From: Alphaproteobacteria bacterium LSUCC0684
GTDB taxonomy: Bacteria; Pseudomonadota; Alphaproteobacteria; Puniceispirillales; UBA1172
Length of the DNA stretch: 64,000 nucleotides
Assembly: GCA_041228335.1 (NCBI GenBank)
Contig: CP166130.1
Coordinates: 558,001 to 622,000, forward strand
Reading direction: 5' to 3'
Numbering within the stretch: the stretch's first letter is position 1; the number at the start of each line of letters is the position of its first letter. A model generated the notes under the pieces. It did not search any database, had not been told where the DNA came from, and saw only the letters and a list, made by a program, of their open reading frames with translations. The position numbers and the translations under genes were made by a program. Shown here in pieces: positions 51,175 through 58,306 of this stretch.

Positions 51175-52580
51175 TGTATCAGGAAGTAGAAACTAAGAAG
51201 GGATGGAAAAATAAATCTAAACCCCGTGAACAGTCACTTAGACCACTAATAAAACATGTTCTTTCATCATTATATTCTTGCTTTTATTCTTTTCCGATAG
51301 GTTCTGGTTATGTGTCATATCCATTAAGAGCAGATGCATATGACACAAAAAGTGAATACAAGATAAATTTCAATTTAGAATATGCTTCAGCATTGCTCCA
51401 TGTGTTGAAAGATAAAAAATGGATAACAGTAATAGAAGCAAAGAACCAACAATCTTACACAAGAATAAAAGCATCTGGTGGTCTTAAAAGTATATTTGAA
51501 GAGCATGGTTTTAAATGGTCACCACAAGAACCTTTACCCTTACACAAAATAGTTCAGGTTCGAGATAGAGTTCCTAATACTGATAAGAGTTCAAAGAAGA
51601 AGTGGAAGAAGGTTGAGATGCCGCTTCCTAATGAACCTATTGTGAAAGAATATCAGGAAGAATTATTCAAATATAATTCCTTTATGTGTCAACACTGTGT
51701 GTCACTTGATGTCACAGATAACCTGCTCTTTGAAATAGGCAAAGAGATGAGGGATAAACAGAATAATAAAAAGCAACATCACAACTGGATGGCTGAAACA
51801 GAGGAAGAAAATAAGATTGGCTACTTAGATATTTCAAGTGTTCAACTGAGAAGAATATTTTCTAGAAATAGCCTGACAAAACATGGAAGATTCTATGGAG
51901 GATGGTGGCAATCCATTCCTTCTGATTATCGTTATCTCATACGAATTGATGGAAAGTTAACAGTTGAATTGGATTATTCTGGAATTTCACTTCGTATTTT
52001 GTATGGACTTGCGGAAGTGCCTTATGAAGGAAATCCAGACATCTATGATTTGAGTGATGGTTCTTCAACAGGCATGAAATGGAAATTTGAAAAAGATTCT
52101 CGTCAAAGAGAACTTGTCAAAAAATATCTTAATGCTCTTCTGAATGACGAAGATGGAACCTTTAGCCTTACCCATGGTGAACATAAAGAATTGGGCTTTA
52201 ATAGTAATCAAATCAAAGAAAGATTCTTAAAAGTTCACTCTCCAATTGCTCATTTAGTTGATGCTAAAATCGGCTTGAAAACACAATTCTATGACAGTCA
52301 AATTGCTATGGATATTATGAAACTTTTCTTATCTATAGATGAAGTGGTTCTACCAATCCATGATGGTTTTATAGTACCTGCAGGATGTGTTTATCTTTTG
52401 GAAGATGAAATGGATAATATCTTTAAAAGAAAATTTGGAGATAAAATCAAAATATCTCATGAAGGTTTGAAATCTCCTGAAGTTTCTAATTTAAACAAAA
52501 TTGAAGCACCATTATATGAAGATTCATTAATGGAAAAATATGTAGAGGAGTGGAAAATTAGATATGAATATTTCAGATAG
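51102..52580 (+). CDS. Family-A-polymerase-like protein of the mobile element
   Basis: This protein of about 492 aa starts at MKEGKRYDWYPVLCHSFF, after a GTGG-rich leader; a TTG at 51054 is the alternative. The C-terminal 250 residues show polymerase motifs: motif A VELDYSGISLRILYGLAE with Asp291, a helix with R336 and K340/K341 (RQRELVKKYLNALLN) that could be motif B, and motif C VVLPIHDGFIVPAG with His420-Asp421. These resemble PolA (DYSQIELR, HDE) and T7-type RNA polymerase (HDSF). The N-terminal half is basic and may bind the TGTTACA repeats. No 3'-5' exonuclease motif is seen. It is the first gene of a four-gene operon. Function as DNA polymerase, primase or RNA polymerase is undecided. 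Confidence 0.6.
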   Translation: MKEGKRYDWYPVLCHSFFDELVTSLYQEVETKKGWKNKSKPREQSLRPLIKHVLSSLYSCFYSFPIGSGYVSYPLRADAYDTKSEYKINFNLEYASALLHVLKDKKWITVIEAKNQQSYTRIKASGGLKSIFEEHGFKWSPQEPLPLHKIVQVRDRVPNTDKSSKKKWKKVEMPLPNEPIVKEYQEELFKYNSFMCQHCVSLDVTDNLLFEIGKEMRDKQNNKKQHHNWMAETEEENKIGYLDISSVQLRRIFSRNSLTKHGRFYGGWWQSIPSDYRYLIRIDGKLTVELDYSGISLRILYGLAEVPYEGNPDIYDLSDGSSTGMKWKFEKDSRQRELVKKYLNALLNDEDGTFSLTHGEHKELGFNSNQIKERFLKVHSPIAHLVDAKIGLKTQFYDSQIAMDIMKLFLSIDEVVLPIHDGFIVPAGCVYLLEDEMDNIFKRKFGDKIKISHEGLKSPEVSNLNKIEAPLYEDSLMEKYVEEWKIRYEYFR

Positions 52581-53280
52581 ACAACTTCAAGAAATAGAAA
52601 CTATTTATTCAGAAACAAAAATATTTTTTGGAGGGTTTAAAAACAATTTTTTGACTAAACCAAATGCTTTAAATGGAAAATTAGGTTTTTGTATTCTTTA
52701 TTCTCCTCCAATCTCTGATGCAGAAATTATGGTTATTGGTCAACAGCCATCAAGTTTTGGTTTATTTGACGAAATAATGATGGATGGAAATATTCCTAAA
52801 ATAAACTCATATACTGAGCATGAATATCCTTTTGCAAAAAAGTTAACGGATATTTTTGATAACCAAAGTGATAAACAAAGTTTATTAAAAAATTGCATAG
52901 GACTTAATATTTGGTTTTACCAAAAAAAGAATAACTTCAATTTATCCGATGTTGAGGAAAAAAAAATTAAAGATTTTTGTCAAAACAAAACAAAAGAAAT
53001 TATTAAAATTTTAAAACCAAAAACAATTTTTGTAGTTGGTATAGGTGTTTTCAATCGGCTGATTGTTGGTCGTGAAGTTAAACAAAAGATTCATACAATT
53101 AAAAGCATTAAAAAAAATAAGAAAAAACAAACTTATTTCGCTGAAGGATTATTATGGAATGAAATTCCAATTTTTGGTTGTCCTCAATTTGCAGCAGAAG
53201 GATATTATAAAAAAGGTGGTGGCTTTCACGAAGGTGTGTCGATGTGTATAGAAAAAATAAATGATATTTTAAGAAATTAG
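52564..53280 (+). CDS. Uracil-DNA-glycosylase-fold-like protein
   Basis: This 238-aa protein overlaps the end of the polymerase-like gene by 17 bases. The order of elements recalls the UDG superfamily: ISDAEIMVIGQQPSSFG (compare the GxNPG-type water-activating loop) near residue 52, an Asn-containing segment NCIGLNIWFYQ near 113, ILKPKTIFVVGIGVFNRLIV near 153, and FGCPQFAAEG near 215 in the place of the HPSP-type leucine loop. Sequence is divergent and the catalytic residues cannot be fixed. It may process DNA copied by the neighbouring polymerase-like protein. It could instead be an unrelated alpha/beta protein. Confidence 0.42.
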   Translation: MNISDRQLQEIETIYSETKIFFGGFKNNFLTKPNALNGKLGFCILYSPPISDAEIMVIGQQPSSFGLFDEIMMDGNIPKINSYTEHEYPFAKKLTDIFDNQSDKQSLLKNCIGLNIWFYQKKNNFNLSDVEEKKIKDFCQNKTKEIIKILKPKTIFVVGIGVFNRLIVGREVKQKIHTIKSIKKNKKKQTYFAEGLLWNEIPIFGCPQFAAEGYYKKGGGFHEGVSMCIEKINDILRN

Positions 53281-53291
53281 GTGCTTAATGA

Positions 53292-53723
53292 ATGACAATT
53301 TCAACTGAGTTTGAAACCATAATTGTATGTAAACCAATTTTGGAACTGCGTTTTAAAGGTGGTTGGAAAACTTGGTTAAAGAAATTTTCTATGGAAGATG
53401 ATGGAGAACTTTCTCGGATATCTGCCATGAGTGGGCATGATATTTCTTATTTAGAAAAGAAAATACAAAAATTAGGTTTACTTCCGCCTAATATTTCTGA
53501 GGATAAGTTTCATTATCGAGATTACTTTATTTATTCTTTGGAATATAAACCGCACAGATTACGTGGCTTCCAGTCATTCACTATTCCTGATTGGTTGATA
53601 TGGAATGAACCGTTAATGAATAAGATGTCACTTTTTGAAATAGTTAAACTTCCATTAGATTCATTAAAAACTCACCCTGCAAGACCAACATTTGACTTCA
53701 ACAAAAAGGCTGTAATTAGATGA
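53292..53723 (+). CDS. Hypothetical protein of the element operon
   Basis: This 143-aa protein has segments LELRFKGGWKTWLKKFSMED, HYRDYFIYSLEYKPHRLRGF and FTIPDWLIWNEPLMNKM. No known family was recognised. It is rich in aromatic and charged residues and has no membrane segment. It lies 11 bases after the UDG-like gene and overlaps the next gene by four bases, so it is part of the same operon. Confidence 0.6.
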   Translation: MTISTEFETIIVCKPILELRFKGGWKTWLKKFSMEDDGELSRISAMSGHDISYLEKKIQKLGLLPPNISEDKFHYRDYFIYSLEYKPHRLRGFQSFTIPDWLIWNEPLMNKMSLFEIVKLPLDSLKTHPARPTFDFNKKAVIR

Positions 53724-53950
53724 TTTATACATTTGACTGGAAAGATGTAATCCATGGAAAGATAGAAATTGAAGCCCAAAATGGCCATGAAGCAGAAAAG
53801 ATTTTTAATAATATGGGCTTGATTGAGAGGTTGTCTGCATCCGAAGTAGATTGTGACAATAATACTTTAGTTATTAAATTTGTAGATGCTGGCATTGGTG
53901 ACTTGCATACAAGAGAAGAATGGGAAGAAGAAGTAAGAAACTATACTTGA
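53720..53950 (+). CDS. Small acidic hypothetical protein of the element operon
   Basis: This 76-aa protein begins MIYTFDWKDVIHGKIEIEAQ and continues NGHEAEKIFNNMGL. That is a short beta-beta-alpha pattern like the small DpnD/PcfM-type domains, in which a strand ending in EA is followed by a helix with A-E. The overall fold would be a tiny alpha/beta domain. It overlaps the upstream stop by four bases (ATGA) and ends 21 bases before the right 405-bp repeat arm. Confidence 0.55.
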   Translation: MIYTFDWKDVIHGKIEIEAQNGHEAEKIFNNMGLIERLSASEVDCDNNTLVIKFVDAGIGDLHTREEWEEEVRNYT

Positions 53951-53971
53951 TGAAACACCCCTATATTTCTC

Positions 53972-54376
53972 CACCAAACTTCCACTGATATTTATATATA
54001 CAAACTGATACCATTTCTTTGGGTGGGGGTGTCACTAACCAGCCCTTAAAATCCCCAGCAAATTGGCTAAGGGATTCCTTACCACTCAGACATGCTCTCA
54101 ATCGCCATATAAGATTCATACAGGCCGTTTGGGTTATTCAGAATCCCAATCACACACAAGTATACAAAGCCCGTCAGCGGCGCTGGAGATTCCATTAAAC
54201 ACACATCGGGGTATCAGGGGTGTATGTGTCTTCTGTTTGTCACTTATTGACGCACAAATTGACGTACAAAATGTGCCTGTTGACACAACCAAAGAAGATA
54301 ATAACACTAAGGAATTACTGACTTTTCAGTCTGGTTGTGTTCCTGACAGGGGTGTCACCATCCTCCGCCAGCACCA
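53972..54376. repeat. Right arm of the 405-bp inverted repeat
   Basis: It is the reverse complement of 49767-50171. It begins CACCAAACTTCCACTG at the operon side and ends at the tRNA-like core CTCCGCCAGCACCA. The last 14 bases are shared with the 72-bp repeat that follows. There is no convincing gene in the arm; the open frame at 54063-54389 is the same repeat-borne frame as in the left arm. Confidence 0.9.
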
Positions 54377-54434
54377 CCTCACCATGTAAGTAACTGAAAA
54401 GTCTGTATTATTTATATTGACTGCTCAGGTGACG
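54363..54434. repeat. Left arm of a 72-bp inverted repeat (with the third, inverted att core)
   Basis: 72 bases match the reverse complement of 56403-56474 exactly as read. The outer 14 bases are CTCCGCCAGCACCA, the tRNA-Thr 3' end in inverted orientation, followed by CCTCACCATG and GTAACTGAAAAGTCTG. The arm overlaps the end of the nuclease-like gene. It brings the number of tRNA-derived cores in the element to three. Confidence 0.88.
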
Positions 54435-55247
54435 CACTAGTTTCTTTACATATTCGAATGTGAGAAGTTTATCCTTGGCATTTTCCATGTAATCACTTTT
54501 TTTGTCAGATGCATGTATGTCATCTTTCAAAATATCACTAATCATTTTCATCAGTGCATTCTGGATAGAGTTATCTAGAGGTGTAGATGAATAATTATTG
54601 AATTTTTCATTCAAGATTTTAATCATGTCTTCCGTGTTTGAAGCAGAAAGACTATGTTTAACCATCATAGGAATTGCCAATTTAAGGGCTTCACTGATTA
54701 TTTGATTATCTCTACCGGTTATATCCTTGCTAACGATGTTATCTTGATAAATACCTATTAAATCAGTGATTTCTCTTCCCAAATTACCTGTTTTTATTTC
54801 TTTATTATTTTGTAAATCGCTAATTATATCACCTATAAAAATAGTATTGATATGCTTCTTGATTTCCAGAAGTTCTTCTTGGTGTCTTACAACTCCATGA
54901 ACAAGGCAAAACTCCCAATTAACATCTTCAGTTTCACCATAAAGATTACTTCTCATTAATGATTTCTTGTCTGATTTAAACTTTTTTTCTATCCACTCTT
55001 CCGTTGAAATGACCAACTCATCCAGAGTTCTTTTTTTTGCGCTGTTGTTTCCAGTTATGTAAGCAACAGGATTATAAGAAACTTGGACTTCGTAATGCAC
55101 GTATTTGGGTGAAGAGTTTTTAGATTGAATACCTAATAAATCTATCTCATCAACACCTTTCTTTAGACCTCTTATTGTAAAGAAACCTTTTGAGTTCAAC
55201 CATTCTTCCACCAATGTTTCTGCTATTAATCCCAAGTGACACTCCAT
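54408..55247 (-). CDS. PD-(D/E)XK-like putative nuclease of the integrase module
   Basis: This 279-aa protein has an N-terminal pattern LIAETLVEEWLNSKGFFTIRG, then VDEIDLLGIQ, then VHYEVQVSYN. It fits the E...D...E-x-Q core of restriction-endonuclease-like folds (E-x-K variants with Q) found in repair, Holliday-junction and defence nucleases. The C-terminal 150 residues are helical and unrecognised. It starts 6 bases after the integrase stop and ends within the 72-bp repeat. A defence cargo or an element-processing nuclease are both possible. Confidence 0.5.
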   Translation of the reverse strand: MECHLGLIAETLVEEWLNSKGFFTIRGLKKGVDEIDLLGIQSKNSSPKYVHYEVQVSYNPVAYITGNNSAKKRTLDELVISTEEWIEKKFKSDKKSLMRSNLYGETEDVNWEFCLVHGVVRHQEELLEIKKHINTIFIGDIISDLQNNKEIKTGNLGREITDLIGIYQDNIVSKDITGRDNQIISEALKLAIPMMVKHSLSASNTEDMIKILNEKFNNYSSTPLDNSIQNALMKMISDILKDDIHASDKKSDYMENAKDKLLTFEYVKKLVRHLSSQYK

Positions 55248-55253
55248 TTTGTA

Positions 55254-56399
55254 TTAGTTGGAAATCATGGCTAACCATCTAAATTTTATTTCATTTGGAA
55301 ATCCAATTCCATAAGTTTGTCCAACACCTTCTGTTGTCCATCCACCAATGGCGTCAATGATGTCTGAAGGACACTCTACAGCCCTTAGCCTATCTCTTAA
55401 TCCATGACGTAATCCATGGATGACATACTCTTTACCAATAACTGTCTTTATCCATTTGTTTAATGCTGCACTGGCTGAGTTGGAGTTTGTGTTAGTTCCA
55501 TCACAGTATTTAGGAAAAGCAAACACTGTATGATGTTTAACTACTTGTTGTGCTGCCCATAAAGACACACCAACCAAGGGAACAGTTCTTTTACTGCTCT
55601 TTGTCTTTAACCTTCTCCAAGGATGTGGCTGTATGATTAGGTGAGGGATGTCTGTGTCCAATTGTATGTCATCTAAATGAAGACCAACTGCTTCTGCTAA
55701 TCTCATTCCTGTGTCTGACAGAAGAGCAACAAGCCATCTCAATTGGTCATTCTTATCAACACAAGCGTCTTGCAGGGTGACAAGGGTTGTATCCACGATT
55801 GGTAGTCGTTTGTTTTCTTCCTGCTCACCCTGATGCAAGTACACATTAGCAAAGGCATTGCTTCCTTCTATGCCCATCTCTCTCATAACAAGATTGATAA
55901 TGGAGCGAAGAGAACCAAGGATACGTTTGACACTCCCAAGGCTAAGGTCTTTTTTGAATAGTTTATCTCTAAAGGATGCCGCATCAGCAGAAGAGTAAGC
56001 AGTAATAGGTTTATTGCCCAATGCCTTTACCAGATACTTGGTGTTTCTTTTTACAGCACGAACAAAGGTTGGATTACTGTTCCTCTTTATTCGGAGATAA
56101 ATATCTGCTGCTTCAAGAATGGTAGGGCTTGAATGTTCATTCTCTTTTCTATCCTCAACAAGCAGATGCAAGGCAGGAACATCCATCTCCTTCAATCTCA
56201 ATCCTAACCAATAGTCATCAAGTCTTTGATTGATGGAACTTGCTGTTCTTAAAGCATGGTTATGAGAACGTGTCTTCAGGCTAAGGCTAACCCTGTCTGA
56301 CTTGTAATATTGCTGTAAGTCTGAAGGAACACGTCTGACAAAGTGATAGATACCTTGTCTAATACGGAGATGAGAAGAGGAGTTTTTGTACGTCAACAT
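55254..56399 (-). CDS. int: Tyrosine recombinase (integrase)
   Basis: This protein of about 381 aa starts at MLTYKNSSSHLRIRQGIYHF; a TTG seven codons upstream would place the start inside the 72-bp repeat. The N-terminal LRIRQGIYHFVRRVPSDLQ is typical of phage-type integrases of Proteobacteria, followed by a SAM-like core-binding domain. The catalytic domain shows the first arginine in SDTGMRLAEAVGLHLDDI, the HxxR box in VIHGLRHGLRDRLRA, the GGW position and the nucleophile in GQTYGIGF. It adjoins the tRNA-Thr att site and is transcribed in the same direction as the tRNA, 62 bases downstream. Confidence 0.93.
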   Translation of the reverse strand: MLTYKNSSSHLRIRQGIYHFVRRVPSDLQQYYKSDRVSLSLKTRSHNHALRTASSINQRLDDYWLGLRLKEMDVPALHLLVEDRKENEHSSPTILEAADIYLRIKRNSNPTFVRAVKRNTKYLVKALGNKPITAYSSADAASFRDKLFKKDLSLGSVKRILGSLRSIINLVMREMGIEGSNAFANVYLHQGEQEENKRLPIVDTTLVTLQDACVDKNDQLRWLVALLSDTGMRLAEAVGLHLDDIQLDTDIPHLIIQPHPWRRLKTKSSKRTVPLVGVSLWAAQQVVKHHTVFAFPKYCDGTNTNSNSASAALNKWIKTVIGKEYVIHGLRHGLRDRLRAVECPSDIIDAIGGWTTEGVGQTYGIGFPNEIKFRWLAMISN

Positions 56400-56402
56400 G
56401 TA

Positions 56403-56474
56403 CGTCACCTGAGCAGTCAATATAAATAATACAGACTTTTCAGTTACTTACATGGTGAGGTGGTGCTGGCGGAG
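56403..56474. repeat. Right arm of the 72-bp inverted repeat, overlapping the tRNA-Thr 3' end
   Basis: It is the reverse complement of 54363-54434. Its right 14 bases (56461-56474) belong to the intact tRNA-Thr gene including the encoded CCA. The remaining 58 bases lie between the tRNA and the integrase and probably hold the integrase promoter or arm-type binding sites. Confidence 0.88.
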
Positions 56475-56536
56475 AGACTCGAACTCCCAACCGCCCGATT
56501 ACAAATCGGGTGCTCTACCAATTGAGCCACGCCAGC
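56464..56536 (-). tRNA. trnT: tRNA-Thr (UGU)
   Basis: On the minus strand the acceptor stem GCTGGCG pairs with CGCCAGC. The D-arm reads GGCTCAATTGGTAGAGC, the anticodon stem-loop CCCGA-TTTGTAA-TCGGG with anticodon TGT, and the T-arm GGGAGTTCGAGTCTCTC. CCA is encoded immediately after (56461-56463). The gene is intact and serves as the integration target of the element on its 3' side. Confidence 0.95.
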
Positions 56537-56742
56537 ATGGACCCTGCGGTCAGCGGCATATTCGGTTAAAGCCGGCGCATATGCAAGTAATTTTTTGCGG
56601 ATCTCGCCCGTTGCCATTAAGATCAAGATAATGGCGGAGGCGGTGGCGGCAACCCCGTTTCAACTGATGCGGACCAGATGCATGATCCGGGGGCAATCAC
56701 CCGAAAGCAACCATCGGCAAACAGGCAAGGAGAGACAAGACC

Positions 56743-57180
56743 ATGGAGCTACATCCACGTGATCCCGACTTCGAGGAAAAAGCCCGTTCAAGTTTCGCCG
56801 CCCAGACCGTGATGAAGACGCTGGGCATGTCGATGGATCAAATCGAGCCGGGCCGGGCCGTGATCTCGCTTTTCCGGAATGAACGTCTCTTCCAGCAGCA
56901 GAAATTCATCCATGGCGGCGTGCTGGCAGCCGGCCTTGACAGTGCCTGCGGCTATTCCGCCCTGAGCCTGGCTGAAAAGGGGCTTGAGGTGATGACCGTC
57001 GAATTCAAGACAAGCTTCATCGCCCCGGCAGGTCAGGAGAAGATTATTTTCACCGGCCGCGTCATCAAGCCGGGGCGCCGGGTCATTTTTACCGAAGGCA
57101 CAGCCCATGGTCTTGATGATGACCGGATGATCCTCATTGCCACCATGACCGCCACCATGACTTATGTCGAGCTTGGGTGA
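56743..57180 (+). CDS. PaaI-like hotdog thioesterase
   Basis: This 145-aa single hotdog domain has FIHGGVLAAGLDSACGYSA near residue 50, which carries the HGG...D pattern of PaaI-type acyl-CoA thioesterases, then EVMTVEFKTSFIAPA and GRVIKPGRRVIFTEG. It hydrolyses acyl-CoA esters of unidentified type. It overlaps the convergent AbrB-like gene by 19 bases. The adjacent leucine operon makes a role in acyl-CoA housekeeping plausible. The 206-bp gap between it and the tRNA holds no gene. Confidence 0.87.
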   Translation: MELHPRDPDFEEKARSSFAAQTVMKTLGMSMDQIEPGRAVISLFRNERLFQQQKFIHGGVLAAGLDSACGYSALSLAEKGLEVMTVEFKTSFIAPAGQEKIIFTGRVIKPGRRVIFTEGTAHGLDDDRMILIATMTATMTYVELG

Positions 57181-58265
57181 TGCTGTCTTTTCAGCCATGT
57201 CGCCAGCACCGGCATGGTGAGGAAGATCAGAAATACCCGCACCATATGATGAAAGGCGATAAAGGCGATATCAAAGCCGAAGATCAGCGCCAGCAGCGTC
57301 ACTTCGTAGAGGCCGCCCGGAACAAAGGCAAGCCAGATCGAAAGAAAACCTGCATGGGTGAAATGGGCGATGCCCAGCGCTGCCAGCAGATACGCAAGAA
57401 GGATGATCCCGCTTGTGAGCAATCCATCGCGAAGGTAGACAAGAAGTGAGCTTAATTCAACCTGGGCAAGTCTGGCGCCAACCCCGCCGCCTATTGCCAG
57501 CTGGGCCAGCATGATGAATTCGTGAATACGGGGGATAAACACAAACCCGGTGATATGAAACGCCATGCTAAGCCCCATCGGGCCGAGCAGATGAGGCATG
57601 GGAAGGCGCAGGAACCGCGCAATCCCGTAGCCTGCAATGGCAAGGCTGATAAAGGCAAGTATCTGCCCGGAGGTGAGATCAAGGATCCCCGGCATGTTGA
57701 GAAGTCTTTGATTGGAGACCGCCACCGCCTCACCCCCCTCAAGTACGGCCAGGAGAAGAGGGGTGCTGAAGAAAATGACCGCAACACGGATCAGGTGGAA
57801 AAGCGCCACAACATAATCCTTGTCCACCATCTCTCTTGCCATGACGAGGGCTTCGGCCTGCCCGCCGGGAACAGAACACAGCAGGGCCATCACCGGATCA
57901 TACCCCCTGATCCTGCGCAGAAACCCATAGCCGAGGATGGAGACCAGAAGTGTGACAGCGATCATGATGCTCACGGTGGTCATCCAGTGGCTTGCCTGTT
58001 CGATCATGGCTGAGGTGAAATTCGCACCAATAAACACCCCGAGGCCAAGAACAACCGGGACATGAAACCATCTTGGCACGCCAAGCTCAGGCCTGATCGA
58101 GGGAAATATCCCGCCGATGATCCAGACCCCAAAGAGACTGCCCATGAGGAACGGCGCAGGTAGAGCCATGTAGAGGAAACCATATCCCGCCAGAAGTGCA
58201 ATCGTGAAGGTGATCACCATTCGGCGGAAATCCGAAAAAATCCCGGCAAGTTCAGAAGATTTCAT
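57162..58265 (-). CDS. AbrB-family duplicated-domain membrane protein
   Basis: This 367-aa protein has about ten helices in two related halves, matching the Gram-negative membrane 'AbrB' duplication family (not the Bacillus regulator). Markers are PAPFLMGSLFGVWIIGGIF near residue 32, CSVPGGQAEALVMAREM near 128 and LAFVPGGLYEVTLLALIFG near 318, the two repeated PGG motifs. Family members are probably transporters. It is the last gene on the strand of the leucine operon, 41 bases after the hydratase, and may be co-transcribed. Confidence 0.85.
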   Translation of the reverse strand: MKSSELAGIFSDFRRMVITFTIALLAGYGFLYMALPAPFLMGSLFGVWIIGGIFPSIRPELGVPRWFHVPVVLGLGVFIGANFTSAMIEQASHWMTTVSIMIAVTLLVSILGYGFLRRIRGYDPVMALLCSVPGGQAEALVMAREMVDKDYVVALFHLIRVAVIFFSTPLLLAVLEGGEAVAVSNQRLLNMPGILDLTSGQILAFISLAIAGYGIARFLRLPMPHLLGPMGLSMAFHITGFVFIPRIHEFIMLAQLAIGGGVGARLAQVELSSLLVYLRDGLLTSGIILLAYLLAALGIAHFTHAGFLSIWLAFVPGGLYEVTLLALIFGFDIAFIAFHHMVRVFLIFLTMPVLATWLKRQHHPSST

Positions 58266-58306
58266 GGAGATACGGGACCGCTACCCTGCAAGACGATGTT
58301 GTTAAA

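Larger units (their letters stand above)
49767..56474. mobile_element. tRNA-Thr-integrated mobile element with polymerase-like protein, UDG-like protein and tyrosine integrase
   Basis: This 6.7-kb AT-rich segment is bounded by direct copies of the 14-bp tRNA 3' end TGGTGCTGGCGGAG (49767-49780 and 56461-56474). The integrase gene sits next to the intact tRNA, as in tRNA-targeting elements. Inside are a left module (405-bp inverted repeats, polymerase-like operon) and a right module (72-bp inverted repeats, nuclease-like gene and integrase). The modules share one inverted core at 54363-54376. No capsid, terminase or conjugation gene is present, so it is either a satellite or a self-replicating integrative element. 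Codon and base use are unlike the flanks. Confidence 0.8.

Noticed and set aside
56634-56742. Possible riboswitch before the thioesterase gene
   Set aside because: No conserved riboswitch core or long paired structure could be recognised by eye.
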